Below, piece after piece: positions 7,429 to 15,240 of a stretch of DNA of 46,610 nt. The number at the start of each line of letters is the position of its first letter. Within the stretch, counting starts at the first letter, position 1. Made by a program: the position numbers and the translations under genes. The notes under the pieces were generated by a model that saw only the letters and a list, made by a program, of their open reading frames with translations, did not search any database and was not told where the DNA came from. The stretch lies in assembly GCA_002317175.1 (NCBI GenBank), contig DCJA01000025.1, forward strand, positions 1-46,610, written 5' to 3'. This stretch comes from Lachnospiraceae bacterium UBA1712 (GTDB lineage: Bacteria; Bacillota; Clostridia; Lachnospirales; Lachnospiraceae).

Positions 7429-8408
7429 ATTATTTCTTTTCCGCTTAAGGCACCAAGGTTATCATCTACAGGGAAAATGACTTTGTAAGCATACAAAAGC
7501 TGGTGCTTGAGATTAAGACTTTTGTTTAATTCCCTGTTTCCGTATTTATCATCACCTATCAGACCGTGCCCGATTGAGGCGAGATGCGCTCTGATCTGAT
7601 GAGATTTACCTGTAATCAGATCGATTTCAAGTTTAGTAACATCAAATGATTTAGAGGCTGTATCAAGTTTATGAGTCTCGATACTCTTATATTTGGTCTG
7701 AACTTTACTATATAAGTTCTGTTTTTCTATATCTAATAGCTTAAACTGCTCTTCGGTTATTATAGTAACTTTGTTATTGATTTCATCCTTGATATGATAA
7801 CCACTTAGTAATGCTTCGCCCTCAAGTATTCCTAAGACATAGCATATGTAATATTTCTTAAGATCCCTGTTTTTTACAAGCTTTCCTAATGTATTAAGAC
7901 CGTATACAGTCTTTCCTGCAAGTACAATACCTGCAGTATTACGATCCAGTCTGTTTACTATGGATGGTTTGCTTACGGCCAATGAATCAGGACTTATAGA
8001 GTTGCTGTTAAGCAAATATCCTATAAACCATTCATTAATGGATAAAGTATTGTTATCTGCTTTTTGACTTAGCACTCCAGCTGGCTTATTAAGAATAGCG
8101 AAATTATCATCCTCGTAGATAATTTCTATATTATGAATAGAATTATAGGCATTGATATATTGCTTTGTATCGATAGCATCTGAAGAACTGACTGCAAATT
8201 TGCTAAAGGTTTCGTCTGAAAACCAGATTTTAACACTATCTCCAGCTTTTATTAATTCATTGCCATCAATCTTCTTGTCGTTGATAACTATATTTTTCTT
8301 TCGCATCATCTTATATAGAAAGCTTTTGGAAGCCTGTGGAAGAATACGAAGTAAATATTTATCTATACGTTGTCCGCTATCTTTTTGCTCAATAATAAAT
8401 TCTTTCAT
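7377..8408 (-). CDS. RluA-family rRNA/tRNA pseudouridine synthase
   Basis: The protein isomerises uridine to pseudouridine in RNA. It has an N-terminal S4 RNA-binding domain (about 1-70, starting with a GQRIDKYLL pattern) and a RluA-type catalytic domain. The catalytic Asp is in VNRLDRNTAGIVL, and ITGKSHQIRAHL follows further on. At 343 residues it is in the RluC/RluD range, but the target site cannot be told from sequence. Its ATG overlaps the stop codon of the preceding membrane-protein gene by four bases, and its own 3' end overlaps recU. Confidence 0.93.
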   Translation of the reverse strand: MKEFIIEQKDSGQRIDKYLLRILPQASKSFLYKMMRKKNIVINDKKIDGNELIKAGDSVKIWFSDETFSKFAVSSSDAIDTKQYINAYNSIHNIEIIYEDDNFAILNKPAGVLSQKADNNTLSINEWFIGYLLNSNSISPDSLAVSKPSIVNRLDRNTAGIVLAGKTVYGLNTLGKLVKNRDLKKYYICYVLGILEGEALLSGYHIKDEINNKVTIITEEQFKLLDIEKQNLYSKVQTKYKSIETHKLDTASKSFDVTKLEIDLITGKSHQIRAHLASIGHGLIGDDKYGNRELNKSLNLKHQLLYAYKVIFPVDDNLGALSGKEIICQHLNQEDFEAHFSKN

Positions 8409-8977
8409 ACTGATATATTGTTCACTAATTCGATCATTTTGGTATTTGTTTTAGAGGAATCGTCAAGCTTTGATAATTGACCCAGTCGGTTAATGTAAGC
8501 ATCCTTGTTATCAAATGCTTTTATTAGTATATTGCTGATTCCATCTATCTTCATATGCTTATCAAGATGCTCTTCAAATTTTTTGAAATCAAAATTTTTG
8601 TCATCAGTGTAGCCTATCATTGAATCTGTTGTTATTACGCAATGCACTAGATAATAATTGATATCATAACTGGTGAAATACACGTGGTACATACCATGTA
8701 GGCCGTTAGAAGCACTATCTAATTCTTCTTTTAGGTCGAGAGAGCAACTTTTAACTCTACAGGCCATTATGGCAGATATAAGCATCTTGCTGGCTGGTAA
8801 TATACCAAGAACTGCTACTATTGTTAGTAGATTCTTATTACTTCCTGTTGTTATCAGACCCATTAGATATATTAATGCTGATAAAGCATATAAAGCTATG
8901 GTATATCCAAGCTGTTTCTTTTTGTTATATGCAGCATATTCGTACTGCCCTTTTGTATATTTATTTAGAAAACTCAT
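8405..8977 (-). CDS. Uncharacterised membrane protein with two N-terminal helices
   Basis: I do not recognise this 190-residue protein. The first 24 residues are polar. Two hydrophobic helices follow at about 25-44 and 49-70. The remaining 120 residues form a soluble domain, probably cytoplasmic, with alternating hydrophobic strands and a central charged stretch. It overlaps the downstream pseudouridine synthase by four bases (ATGA), so the two are probably translated together. No catalytic motif stands out. Confidence 0.75.
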   Translation of the reverse strand: MSFLNKYTKGQYEYAAYNKKKQLGYTIALYALSALIYLMGLITTGSNKNLLTIVAVLGILPASKMLISAIMACRVKSCSLDLKEELDSASNGLHGMYHVYFTSYDINYYLVHCVITTDSMIGYTDDKNFDFKKFEEHLDKHMKIDGISNILIKAFDNKDAYINRLGQLSKLDDSSKTNTKMIELVNNISV

Positions 8978-9003
8978 TATGATTCACCTTTGTATGAATT
9001 CCA

Positions 9004-9235
9004 TTAATGTTTATTGTGGTTTTTATTACTGTTTCTGTTTGCAGAATGTTTATTGCTGTTTTGGTTGGTTGCATGTTTATTTCTGTTTTGATTAGTATCA
9101 TGTTTATTACTATTTGAACTAATTGTCTGCCTGCTAGTCTTTGAGTTGTCCCGTGAGTTTTTAGAAATCTTTTGGACAGGACTCTTATTTGATTCATGCT
9201 GATTTCTATTATCCTTAGCAGATTTATTAGTGTTT
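9004..9235 (-). repeat. Low-complexity minisatellite coding the YgiQ tail
   Basis: The 3' end of ygiQ encodes about 75 residues made almost entirely of Asn, Lys, Ser, His, Gln and Thr. Between about 9010 and 9110 a 27-base period is recognisable, each unit encoding roughly NQNSNKHAT. The reading frame stays intact. Confidence 0.7.
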
Positions 9236-11049
9236 TTGTTAAATTGGCGTTCGATTAATCTTGGAGGGATTAAACAATGCTTATCAAAGCCTATGAGGTC
9301 TTCTCTATGACATTTGATAAGGGCTTCCTTAACAAGCTGGTAATTTTCAGGCTTTTTATACTGTATTAATGCTCTTTGCATTGCTTTTTCATGAGGATTT
9401 CTACATACATAGATTTCTTCATTGGTAAGAGGATTGATACCAGTATAATACATAACTGTACTTACAGTTGAAGGCGTTGGATAATAATCCTGTACCTGCT
9501 CTGGCATATAACCAATATCTCTTATATATTCAGCAAGTTCAATTGCATCCTTTAGAGTAGAACCAGGATGTGAGCTCATCAGATAAGGTACAACGAACTG
9601 TTTTGTACCCAATTTATCATTGAGCTTATTATATTTGGCTATAAAAGCTTCATATACATCGTTTGATGGCTTACCCATTGCGTTTAGAACATTATCACAT
9701 ATGTGTTCTGGAGCTACTCTTAACTGCCCGCTTATATGATATTTGATGAGTTCTCTGAAGAATGAATCATCCTTATCAAGCATCATATAATCAAATCTTA
9801 TACCAGATCTGATAAATACTTTCTTAACTTTTGGTAAAGCTCTTAACTTACGAAGTAACTCAAGATAATCCTGATGATCTACTTTGAGGTTTGGACAAGG
9901 CTTTGGAGTAAGACACTGTCTGTTTTTACATACACCCTTAGAAAGCTGCTTATCGCAGGATGGAAATCTAAAATCAGCTGTAGGTCCGCCTACATCATGA
10001 ATATATCCCTTAAAATCTCTATCCTCAGTCATACTTTTGGCTTCCTGAAGAATGGATTCATGACTTCTTACCTGAACGGTTCTTCCCTGATGGAAGGTTA
10101 AGGCACAGAAATTACAGCCACCAAAGCAACCTCTGTTGCTGGTTATAGAAAATTTAATCTCATCAATAGCAGGAACTCCACCCAACGCCTTATAGCTTGG
10201 ATGATAATCGTTCATATATGGTAATGCATATACATCGTCCATTTCCTGTACAGATAATGGAAACTGAGGCGGATTCTGTATTACAAATACATCATGAGGA
10301 TATTTTTCTACAAGAGTTTTGCCTGTATGAGAATCAGTGTTTTCATGCTGAATCTTATAGCTCATGGCGTATAAGCTTTTATTTTCCTTACAGAGCTCAT
10401 AATCAGGAAGAAGGCAATAGTCACTGGCACTTTCGAGATCTCTTGCCTTATATACAGTTCCTCTGATAAAGCTTATATCCTTTATATCAATACCACTATT
10501 TAATGCATCTGCGACCTCAACAATTGCTCTTTCACCCATACCATAGATAAGCAGATTGGCACCACTGTCTAGTAAAATGGAACGTTTATATGAGTCAGAC
10601 CAGTAATCATAATGGGCAAGTCTTCTAAGTGAGGCTTCGATACCACCAATGACTATTGCTTTATCCTTATAGGTCTGCCTGATAAGATTACTATAGACTA
10701 CTGTAGCGTGATCTGGTCTCTTACCAGCTACTCCTCCTGGTGTATATGCGTCTGTTGGTCTGTGTTTTTTGCTGACAAAATAATGATTGACCATGGAATC
10801 CATATTGCCACTGGATATAAGAAATGCAAGACGTGGTTCGCCTAAAGCATTAATGGAAGACTTATCCTTCCAGTCTGGCTGAGAGATAATACCTACAGTG
10901 TATCCGTTGGCTTCGAGAACTCTGCTAATGATAGCAGGGCCAAAGCTGCTGTGATCAACATAGGCATCACCAATAACATAAACAAAGTCTAATTGTTCTA
11001 TGCCTCGTTTTTTCATATCCTGTTTTGAAATAGGAAGGAAATCTTTCAT
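9004..11049 (-). CDS. ygiQ: YgiQ-family radical SAM protein (UPF0313) with an Asn/His-rich tail
   Basis: The iron-sulfur motif of radical SAM enzymes, Cys-X3-Cys-X2-Cys, is in RGCFGGCNFC near residue 315. Family features include the YVDHSSFGPAII segment near the start, GGIEASLRRLAHYDYW, and RVAPEHICDNVL later. The N-terminal region is the YgiQ-specific domain, the middle the SAM barrel. The natural reaction is not known to me. The conserved part ends near residue 605. The last 75 residues are low-complexity, with a nine-residue repeat of the type TNQNxNKHA. The first in-frame start is TTG (11052); I chose the ATG at 11049. Confidence 0.92.
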   Translation of the reverse strand: MKDFLPISKQDMKKRGIEQLDFVYVIGDAYVDHSSFGPAIISRVLEANGYTVGIISQPDWKDKSSINALGEPRLAFLISSGNMDSMVNHYFVSKKHRPTDAYTPGGVAGKRPDHATVVYSNLIRQTYKDKAIVIGGIEASLRRLAHYDYWSDSYKRSILLDSGANLLIYGMGERAIVEVADALNSGIDIKDISFIRGTVYKARDLESASDYCLLPDYELCKENKSLYAMSYKIQHENTDSHTGKTLVEKYPHDVFVIQNPPQFPLSVQEMDDVYALPYMNDYHPSYKALGGVPAIDEIKFSITSNRGCFGGCNFCALTFHQGRTVQVRSHESILQEAKSMTEDRDFKGYIHDVGGPTADFRFPSCDKQLSKGVCKNRQCLTPKPCPNLKVDHQDYLELLRKLRALPKVKKVFIRSGIRFDYMMLDKDDSFFRELIKYHISGQLRVAPEHICDNVLNAMGKPSNDVYEAFIAKYNKLNDKLGTKQFVVPYLMSSHPGSTLKDAIELAEYIRDIGYMPEQVQDYYPTPSTVSTVMYYTGINPLTNEEIYVCRNPHEKAMQRALIQYKKPENYQLVKEALIKCHREDLIGFDKHCLIPPRLIERQFNKNTNKSAKDNRNQHESNKSPVQKISKNSRDNSKTSRQTISSNSNKHDTNQNRNKHATNQNSNKHSANRNSNKNHNKH

Positions 11050-11095
11050 CAATCAAATCTTTCTATAATATATTATTAAATTAATAATCTGATTT

Positions 11096-11198
11096 TATTC
11101 AAAAATATTAATCTAATTTTATTTATTCAAAAATATTAATCTAGTTTATTTATTCAAAAATATTAATCTAATTTTATTTATTCAAAAATATTAATCTA
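11096..11198. repeat. AT-rich tandem repeat, four copies of about 28 bp
   Basis: The 19-base core beginning TATTCAAAAATATTAATCT recurs at 11096, 11124, 11151 and 11179, so the period is 28, 27 and 28. Flanks between cores are T/A tracts. It fills most of the 200-base gap between the RsuA-type gene and ygiQ. A TTA/ATT trinucleotide run follows at about 11226-11245. No promoter or terminator can be distinguished in it. Confidence 0.85.
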
Positions 11199-11251
11199 AA
11201 TATTTTATACATAACAATAATCTATATTATTATTATTATTATTATGCATTT

Positions 11252-11953
11252 TTATTCTGTATACATATATATTGATTCATACTCATCCTGAGTTAGTTCG
11301 CGGTATTCTCCAGCTGCTAAACTGCTATCTAACTGTAGTGGACCAAAAGAAATCCTTTTTAAGTGAACTACTTTGTTATTAACAGCTTCAAGCATGCGCT
11401 TAACCTGATGGTATCTGCCCTCGTGAATGGTTAATTCAAGCAGATATTCCTCTAATAATCTACATTTTGCAGGAAGCGTAATATCGTCATCACCAATGTT
11501 TACACCTGCTTCCAGAGCCTTAATATCAGATGTATCGATTGGATGCTTAAGAGTAACCAGATATGTTTTATCTACATGCTTTTTAGGACTAAGCATATTG
11601 TGGTTTAAGCGTCCGTCATTGGTTATTAACAGTATTCCTTCTGTGTCCTTATCCAGCCTGCCAACAGGCGACATATCTTTAAAGTTGGTGGAAATAAGTT
11701 CCATTACTGTTTTGTCGTTTTTATCAGTTCTTGCAGTGACTACTCCAGAAGGCTTATTCAGCATAATATAACAGTATTTTCGAAATGACAAAGCCTCTCC
11801 TTTGAAACAGACTGTATCAGAGTCATTAAGCTTCATAGAAGGGTCTGTAGCAGTCATTTCATTTACGGTTACGTAGTTCTTCTTAATATATTGTTTAACT
11901 TCGCTCCTGGTACCAATATGGCAATCACAGAGGTATTTATCTAGTCTTGTCAT
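11252..11953 (-). CDS. RsuA/RluB-family pseudouridine synthase
   Basis: This 233-residue protein has an N-terminal S4 domain (MTRLDKYLCD start, about 1-60) and an RsuA-type catalytic domain. The catalytic Asp lies in GRLDKDTEGILLITNDG, and the conserved EGRYHQVKRML segment follows. Members of the family modify one uridine in 16S or 23S rRNA. Its length is closer to RsuA (16S) than to RluB, but the target is not certain. The ATG overlaps the stop of the upstream amidase gene by four bases, so translational coupling is likely. Confidence 0.93.
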   Translation of the reverse strand: MTRLDKYLCDCHIGTRSEVKQYIKKNYVTVNEMTATDPSMKLNDSDTVCFKGEALSFRKYCYIMLNKPSGVVTARTDKNDKTVMELISTNFKDMSPVGRLDKDTEGILLITNDGRLNHNMLSPKKHVDKTYLVTLKHPIDTSDIKALEAGVNIGDDDITLPAKCRLLEEYLLELTIHEGRYHQVKRMLEAVNNKVVHLKRISFGPLQLDSSLAAGEYRELTQDEYESIYMYTE

Positions 11954-13287
11954 TTCCAGTCAAACTCATCATCTATAAACTCGAAAATCTCATCATTACT
12001 GTATAACTTTGCATTATTTTGAGCGTTTAAAGTTTCTCTCTTCTTATTTACTCTCTTCTTTCTCTTTTTGCTTTTAGATAATACAACTGCGAAAAAGAGC
12101 AAATTAAATAAAATAAATAGAGCAACTAAGGTAACAACCAAAATCATTACAGGTGATATTTCTGAGCTAATCTTATTTTTTATCACAACCAGATCAATAT
12201 CAGCATCCTTGAAATCTTCTTTAGTAGTATCTTCTGCTACTGTTTCTTCAACTACGATTATTGCAGGAACAAATTCGGTATTTGAAGTAGTACAGTATTC
12301 ATATTGGTTGAATACTTTAACAACAATATTCTGATCAGTTTCAGCTCTTGGAATAACAACAGACTGCTGATCAACAGTTCTGTTTTCCCATGGCTCTAAT
12401 CTGGGATAACTATTCCCGCCATCTGTTGAAATCTGATAATACTGTACATATGTATCTGAGTCTTTAGCTTTGATAGTGGCATAAGTATTAGTATCATCAT
12501 AGGAATCAATGCTAAGCTCACAGTATTCAGGCTCACTGCTATCAACATCTAGACGATGATCAGGAGCGCTTACTTCCTCTACAGGATAATCTGAATAATC
12601 TATATCAAGTGATGATGAACTTAGATTAAAATATTTTGCAATACTTTCTGCATCTATATAACCAAACTGCTTATATGCTTCTTCGTTCCAAAATGCACTG
12701 TCTCGTTCTTCGTCAAGATGACAGTGTTCTATAATTACAGCAGGTATATTATAGTCTTCAGCATATTTTAATATCCCATAGTATTCACCATTTTTATTAT
12801 CATTAAGCTTATTTTTGATACCTCTGTCGAATAAACCAAGCCCCGTAAGAGCTTCCATCTCAATCTTTGCAAATGCATAGCCTTTGGTGTAATAGCTTCC
12901 CTGTGAAGCCACCCAGACTTCGCTGCCAAAAAGAGTATGATATTCAGACATATTATAATGAATAGAAAACAGGAAGTCTGCATTAAGCTTTTTAGCAAGT
13001 TTAAAGCGTTCTTCACGACTCAATTCTTTATCGGTGTTGTTTTCTCTTGTCAGATATACTTCGACATCATCATACTGGCTTAATCTCTCTCTTACAGCCT
13101 GAGCGGTAATAAGGTTGATATCTCGTTCGATTCTGTTGTCCATATTTCCGCCAATCGAATCGCCACCGTGACCAGGATCTATCACAACTACAATGTTTTT
13201 GCAGTATCCCTTTATTGAATCAAAATATATTATTGAAGAAAAAGCTATAAAGAATATAAGAAGTTTAATAAGATTATTTTTACGCAA
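11950..13287 (-). CDS. N-acetylmuramoyl-L-alanine amidase, membrane-anchored (Amidase_3)
   Basis: The enzyme cuts the bond between MurNAc and the stem peptide. A hydrophobic signal segment covers about 6-22. The zinc-dependent catalytic domain follows: His40 in IDPGHGG, Glu54 in RIERDIN, His110 in FSIHYN and Glu187 in VIIEH. After about residue 225 comes an extracellular region without recognised motifs. A second hydrophobic helix (about 376-402) leads to a basic, then acidic cytoplasmic tail. A C-terminal anchor is unusual for this family. The reading frame starts with TTG at 13287, preceded by GGGGGT; there is no ATG before the catalytic domain, so I accept TTG. Only about 30 bases separate it from the terminator upstream. 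Confidence 0.9.
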   Translation of the reverse strand: MRKNNLIKLLIFFIAFSSIIYFDSIKGYCKNIVVVIDPGHGGDSIGGNMDNRIERDINLITAQAVRERLSQYDDVEVYLTRENNTDKELSREERFKLAKKLNADFLFSIHYNMSEYHTLFGSEVWVASQGSYYTKGYAFAKIEMEALTGLGLFDRGIKNKLNDNKNGEYYGILKYAEDYNIPAVIIEHCHLDEERDSAFWNEEAYKQFGYIDAESIAKYFNLSSSSLDIDYSDYPVEEVSAPDHRLDVDSSEPEYCELSIDSYDDTNTYATIKAKDSDTYVQYYQISTDGGNSYPRLEPWENRTVDQQSVVIPRAETDQNIVVKVFNQYEYCTTSNTEFVPAIIVVEETVAEDTTKEDFKDADIDLVVIKNKISSEISPVMILVVTLVALFILFNLLFFAVVLSKSKKRKKRVNKKRETLNAQNNAKLYSNDEIFEFIDDEFDWK

Positions 13288-13318
13288 TTAATACCCCCAC
13301 TTTTTCCCTTTACAAAAT

Positions 13319-13350
13319 AAAAGGGGCTGCGCATCAACGCAGCCCTTTAT
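13319..13350 (-). terminator. Intrinsic terminator after the coiled-coil gene
   Basis: On the minus strand GGGCTGCG pairs with CGCAGCCC around a six-base loop, followed by CTTTTATTTT. It lies right after the stop of the gene at 13355 and just before the amidase start. The amidase therefore depends on read-through or on a promoter embedded here. Confidence 0.88.
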
Positions 13351-13354
13351 AATC

Positions 13355-14017
13355 CTAAAGCATTTCCAAGTCAGCTAATTCATCAGTTTTAAGAGAAGCG
13401 GTATTTTGTGTTGGAATATAACCTGTATTAGTTGTAACAACTGGAGCAGCCTGTGGTATTAATTCTGCTCTATTTGCTCTAACAGTGTTTACACATTCAC
13501 TTAAACCACCAATCAGACTGTTATAACTGTTAGCAGATGTATCAATATAATGAGAAGCAAGTTCCTCAATATGTGCAAGTAAGCTGTCTGTATACTGTGT
13601 AGCTGATTCTCTGAGACCATTTGCCTCCAAAACTGCGGCGTCTACAATCTCCTGTGCTTGTGATGCGGCAAGATTGATAATCTCATTGGCCTGATCATAT
13701 GCTCTCTGCATAATCTCGTGCTCACTTATAAGCTCGTTGGTCTGGTTGATTGCCTTATTAACAATCTCCTGAGCCTCAGCCTTGGCATCATTACGAGTCT
13801 TGTCAGCTTCTGCAATAATAGCATTACGATTAGCGATAATCTTCTGATAATGCTTGATCTCTTCTGGTGTATTCTTCTTTAATTCCATAAGATAAGAATC
13901 AATCTCATCCTTATCAACAAGAATTATGCTATTTGATAAAGCTTTAAATTTACAGCTATCAATATAATCCTGAATTTCATCAATCAATAACTCAATCTTG
14001 CTCTGCTTTGTTTCCAT
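13355..14017 (-). CDS. DivIVA-like / V-ATPase subunit H-like coiled-coil protein
   Basis: This 220-residue cytoplasmic protein is mostly helical. A long coiled coil rich in Ala, Glu, Gln and Asn spans about residues 50-170, with repeated motifs such as AEAQEIVNKA, YDQANEII and SQAQEIVDAA. Such patterns are often annotated as DivIVA-like or V-ATPase subunit H-like, but the true function is unknown to me. The C-terminal 40 residues are disordered and Thr/Ala/Pro-rich. It follows coaD by 18 bases and ends at a strong terminator, so it is the last gene of that operon. Confidence 0.75.
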   Translation of the reverse strand: METKQSKIELLIDEIQDYIDSCKFKALSNSIILVDKDEIDSYLMELKKNTPEEIKHYQKIIANRNAIIAEADKTRNDAKAEAQEIVNKAINQTNELISEHEIMQRAYDQANEIINLAASQAQEIVDAAVLEANGLRESATQYTDSLLAHIEELASHYIDTSANSYNSLIGGLSECVNTVRANRAELIPQAAPVVTTNTGYIPTQNTASLKTDELADLEML

Positions 14018-14035
14018 TTACCTAATTACCTTTCT

Positions 14036-14530
14036 TTAGTCGCGCTTCTCGTGACCGAATTTTTCATAAACTTTTTTAGCAACAAAATCTGGTACACATT
14101 TGCTTATGTCACCATTAAAATTAGCTATTTCCTTAACACCGGATGAACTAAGATATGCATATTCAAGACTTGTAGTCAAAAACAGCGTATCCAGCTTTCC
14201 GCCACTTAACAGTTTGTTGGTCTGTGCAATCTGAAGTTCATATTCAAAATCCGTAATAGCACGCAAACCCCTAATCGAAATGTTTACATTCATAGATTTG
14301 GCATATTCAATTAATAAACCGCTAAAAGATTCAACCCTTACATTTGGAATGTCCTTGGTCGCTTCCTTTAACATCTCTACTCGCTCTTCAACAGTAAAAA
14401 GAGCCTTCTTATTACAATTGTCCAATACACTGACAATCACTTCATCAAACATGCCAGAAGCTCTGGATATTATATCCAAATGTCCAAAAGTCACTGGATC
14501 AAAACTTCCCGGATATATAGCCGAATGCAT
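14036..14530 (-). CDS. coaD: Phosphopantetheine adenylyltransferase
   Basis: CoaD transfers AMP from ATP to 4'-phosphopantetheine, the penultimate step of coenzyme A synthesis. The nucleotidyltransferase motif YPGSFDPVTFGH is at the N-terminus, ISIRGLRAITDFEYE is in the middle, and YLSSSGVKEIA towards the end. The frame is open to 14581, but the ATG at 14530 has AGAGGTG about nine bases upstream and yields 164 residues, the normal CoaD length. It follows rsmD after a 131-base gap. The order rsmD-coaD is common in Gram-positive bacteria. Confidence 0.97.
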   Translation of the reverse strand: MHSAIYPGSFDPVTFGHLDIISRASGMFDEVIVSVLDNCNKKALFTVEERVEMLKEATKDIPNVRVESFSGLLIEYAKSMNVNISIRGLRAITDFEYELQIAQTNKLLSGGKLDTLFLTTSLEYAYLSSSGVKEIANFNGDISKCVPDFVAKKVYEKFGHEKRD

Positions 14531-14661
14531 AATCCAAAACACCTCTTTTGATAAAAATATAAACCAAATAATATTATACACAAAATAAAAGTATTTGAAA
14601 ACACTATATGTACAGTTTTACTAGTATATAATGCATAAATAGAAAATGTGTATAATAACTG

Positions 14662-15207
14662 CTATGTTAATCTGAAGAAACAATGCTTATTATTCTTGTA
14701 GCATTTTTCTTTATACATTTCATAGCCAAGAGCTTCTATGGAATCAAAATCTCGCTCAAGCTTGGCTTCAATAATAATTATTGTCTCATTATCAATAATT
14801 GATGAATTCTTAAGCAGTTTCATAACTGCTTCTTCATCTCCCAGTTCGTATGGAGGATCCATAAATACAATATCTGCTTTATCGTGTATCTCATATAAGG
14901 CATCTTTTACATCTCTTGTAATGATCGTGGACTCATCTGTGAATTTACATTTGCTTACGTTTGCTTTAATGCATTCCACTGCCTTTCTGTTGTTTTCAAC
15001 AAAGTAGGCGTGCTTGGCTCCACGGCTTACAGCCTCGATGCCAATAGCTCCGCTTCCGCTGTATAAATCAACAAAAACAGATCCAGGCAGATCAAAATTA
15101 ATCATATTAAAGAGAGTTTCTTTAATTTTGTCAGTTGTTGGTCTTGTATCAAGACCAGCTGGTGTAACCAGTGGTATTGATCGAGCGCTTCCAGCTATAA
15201 CTCGCAT
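14662..15207 (-). CDS. rsmD: 16S rRNA (guanine966-N2)-methyltransferase RsmD
   Basis: RsmD methylates G966 of 16S rRNA. The 181-residue protein starts with MRVIAGSARS and has the RPTTDKIKETLFN segment, the SAM-binding DLYSGSGAIGIEA motif near residue 47, and the catalytic DPPY motif near residue 116. GGAG precedes the ATG. It lies between the topoisomerase A-subunit gene (33 bases upstream) and coaD. Confidence 0.96.
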   Translation of the reverse strand: MRVIAGSARSIPLVTPAGLDTRPTTDKIKETLFNMINFDLPGSVFVDLYSGSGAIGIEAVSRGAKHAYFVENNRKAVECIKANVSKCKFTDESTIITRDVKDALYEIHDKADIVFMDPPYELGDEEAVMKLLKNSSIIDNETIIIIEAKLERDFDSIEALGYEMYKEKCYKNNKHCFFRLT

Positions 15208-15240
15208 ATTAATCTCCGTTTCGTCAAAACATCAGATGGG

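Noticed and set aside
11096..11198. Regular repeats that might be a CRISPR array
   Set aside because: The spacing segments are themselves near-identical AT tracts rather than unique spacers, and there are no cas genes nearby. The repeat at 22641-22732 fails for the same reason.
14582..14661. Promoter or RNA element between rsmD and coaD
   Set aside because: Several AT-rich hexamers can be found but none combine a good -35 and -10 at proper spacing; nothing stands above background.
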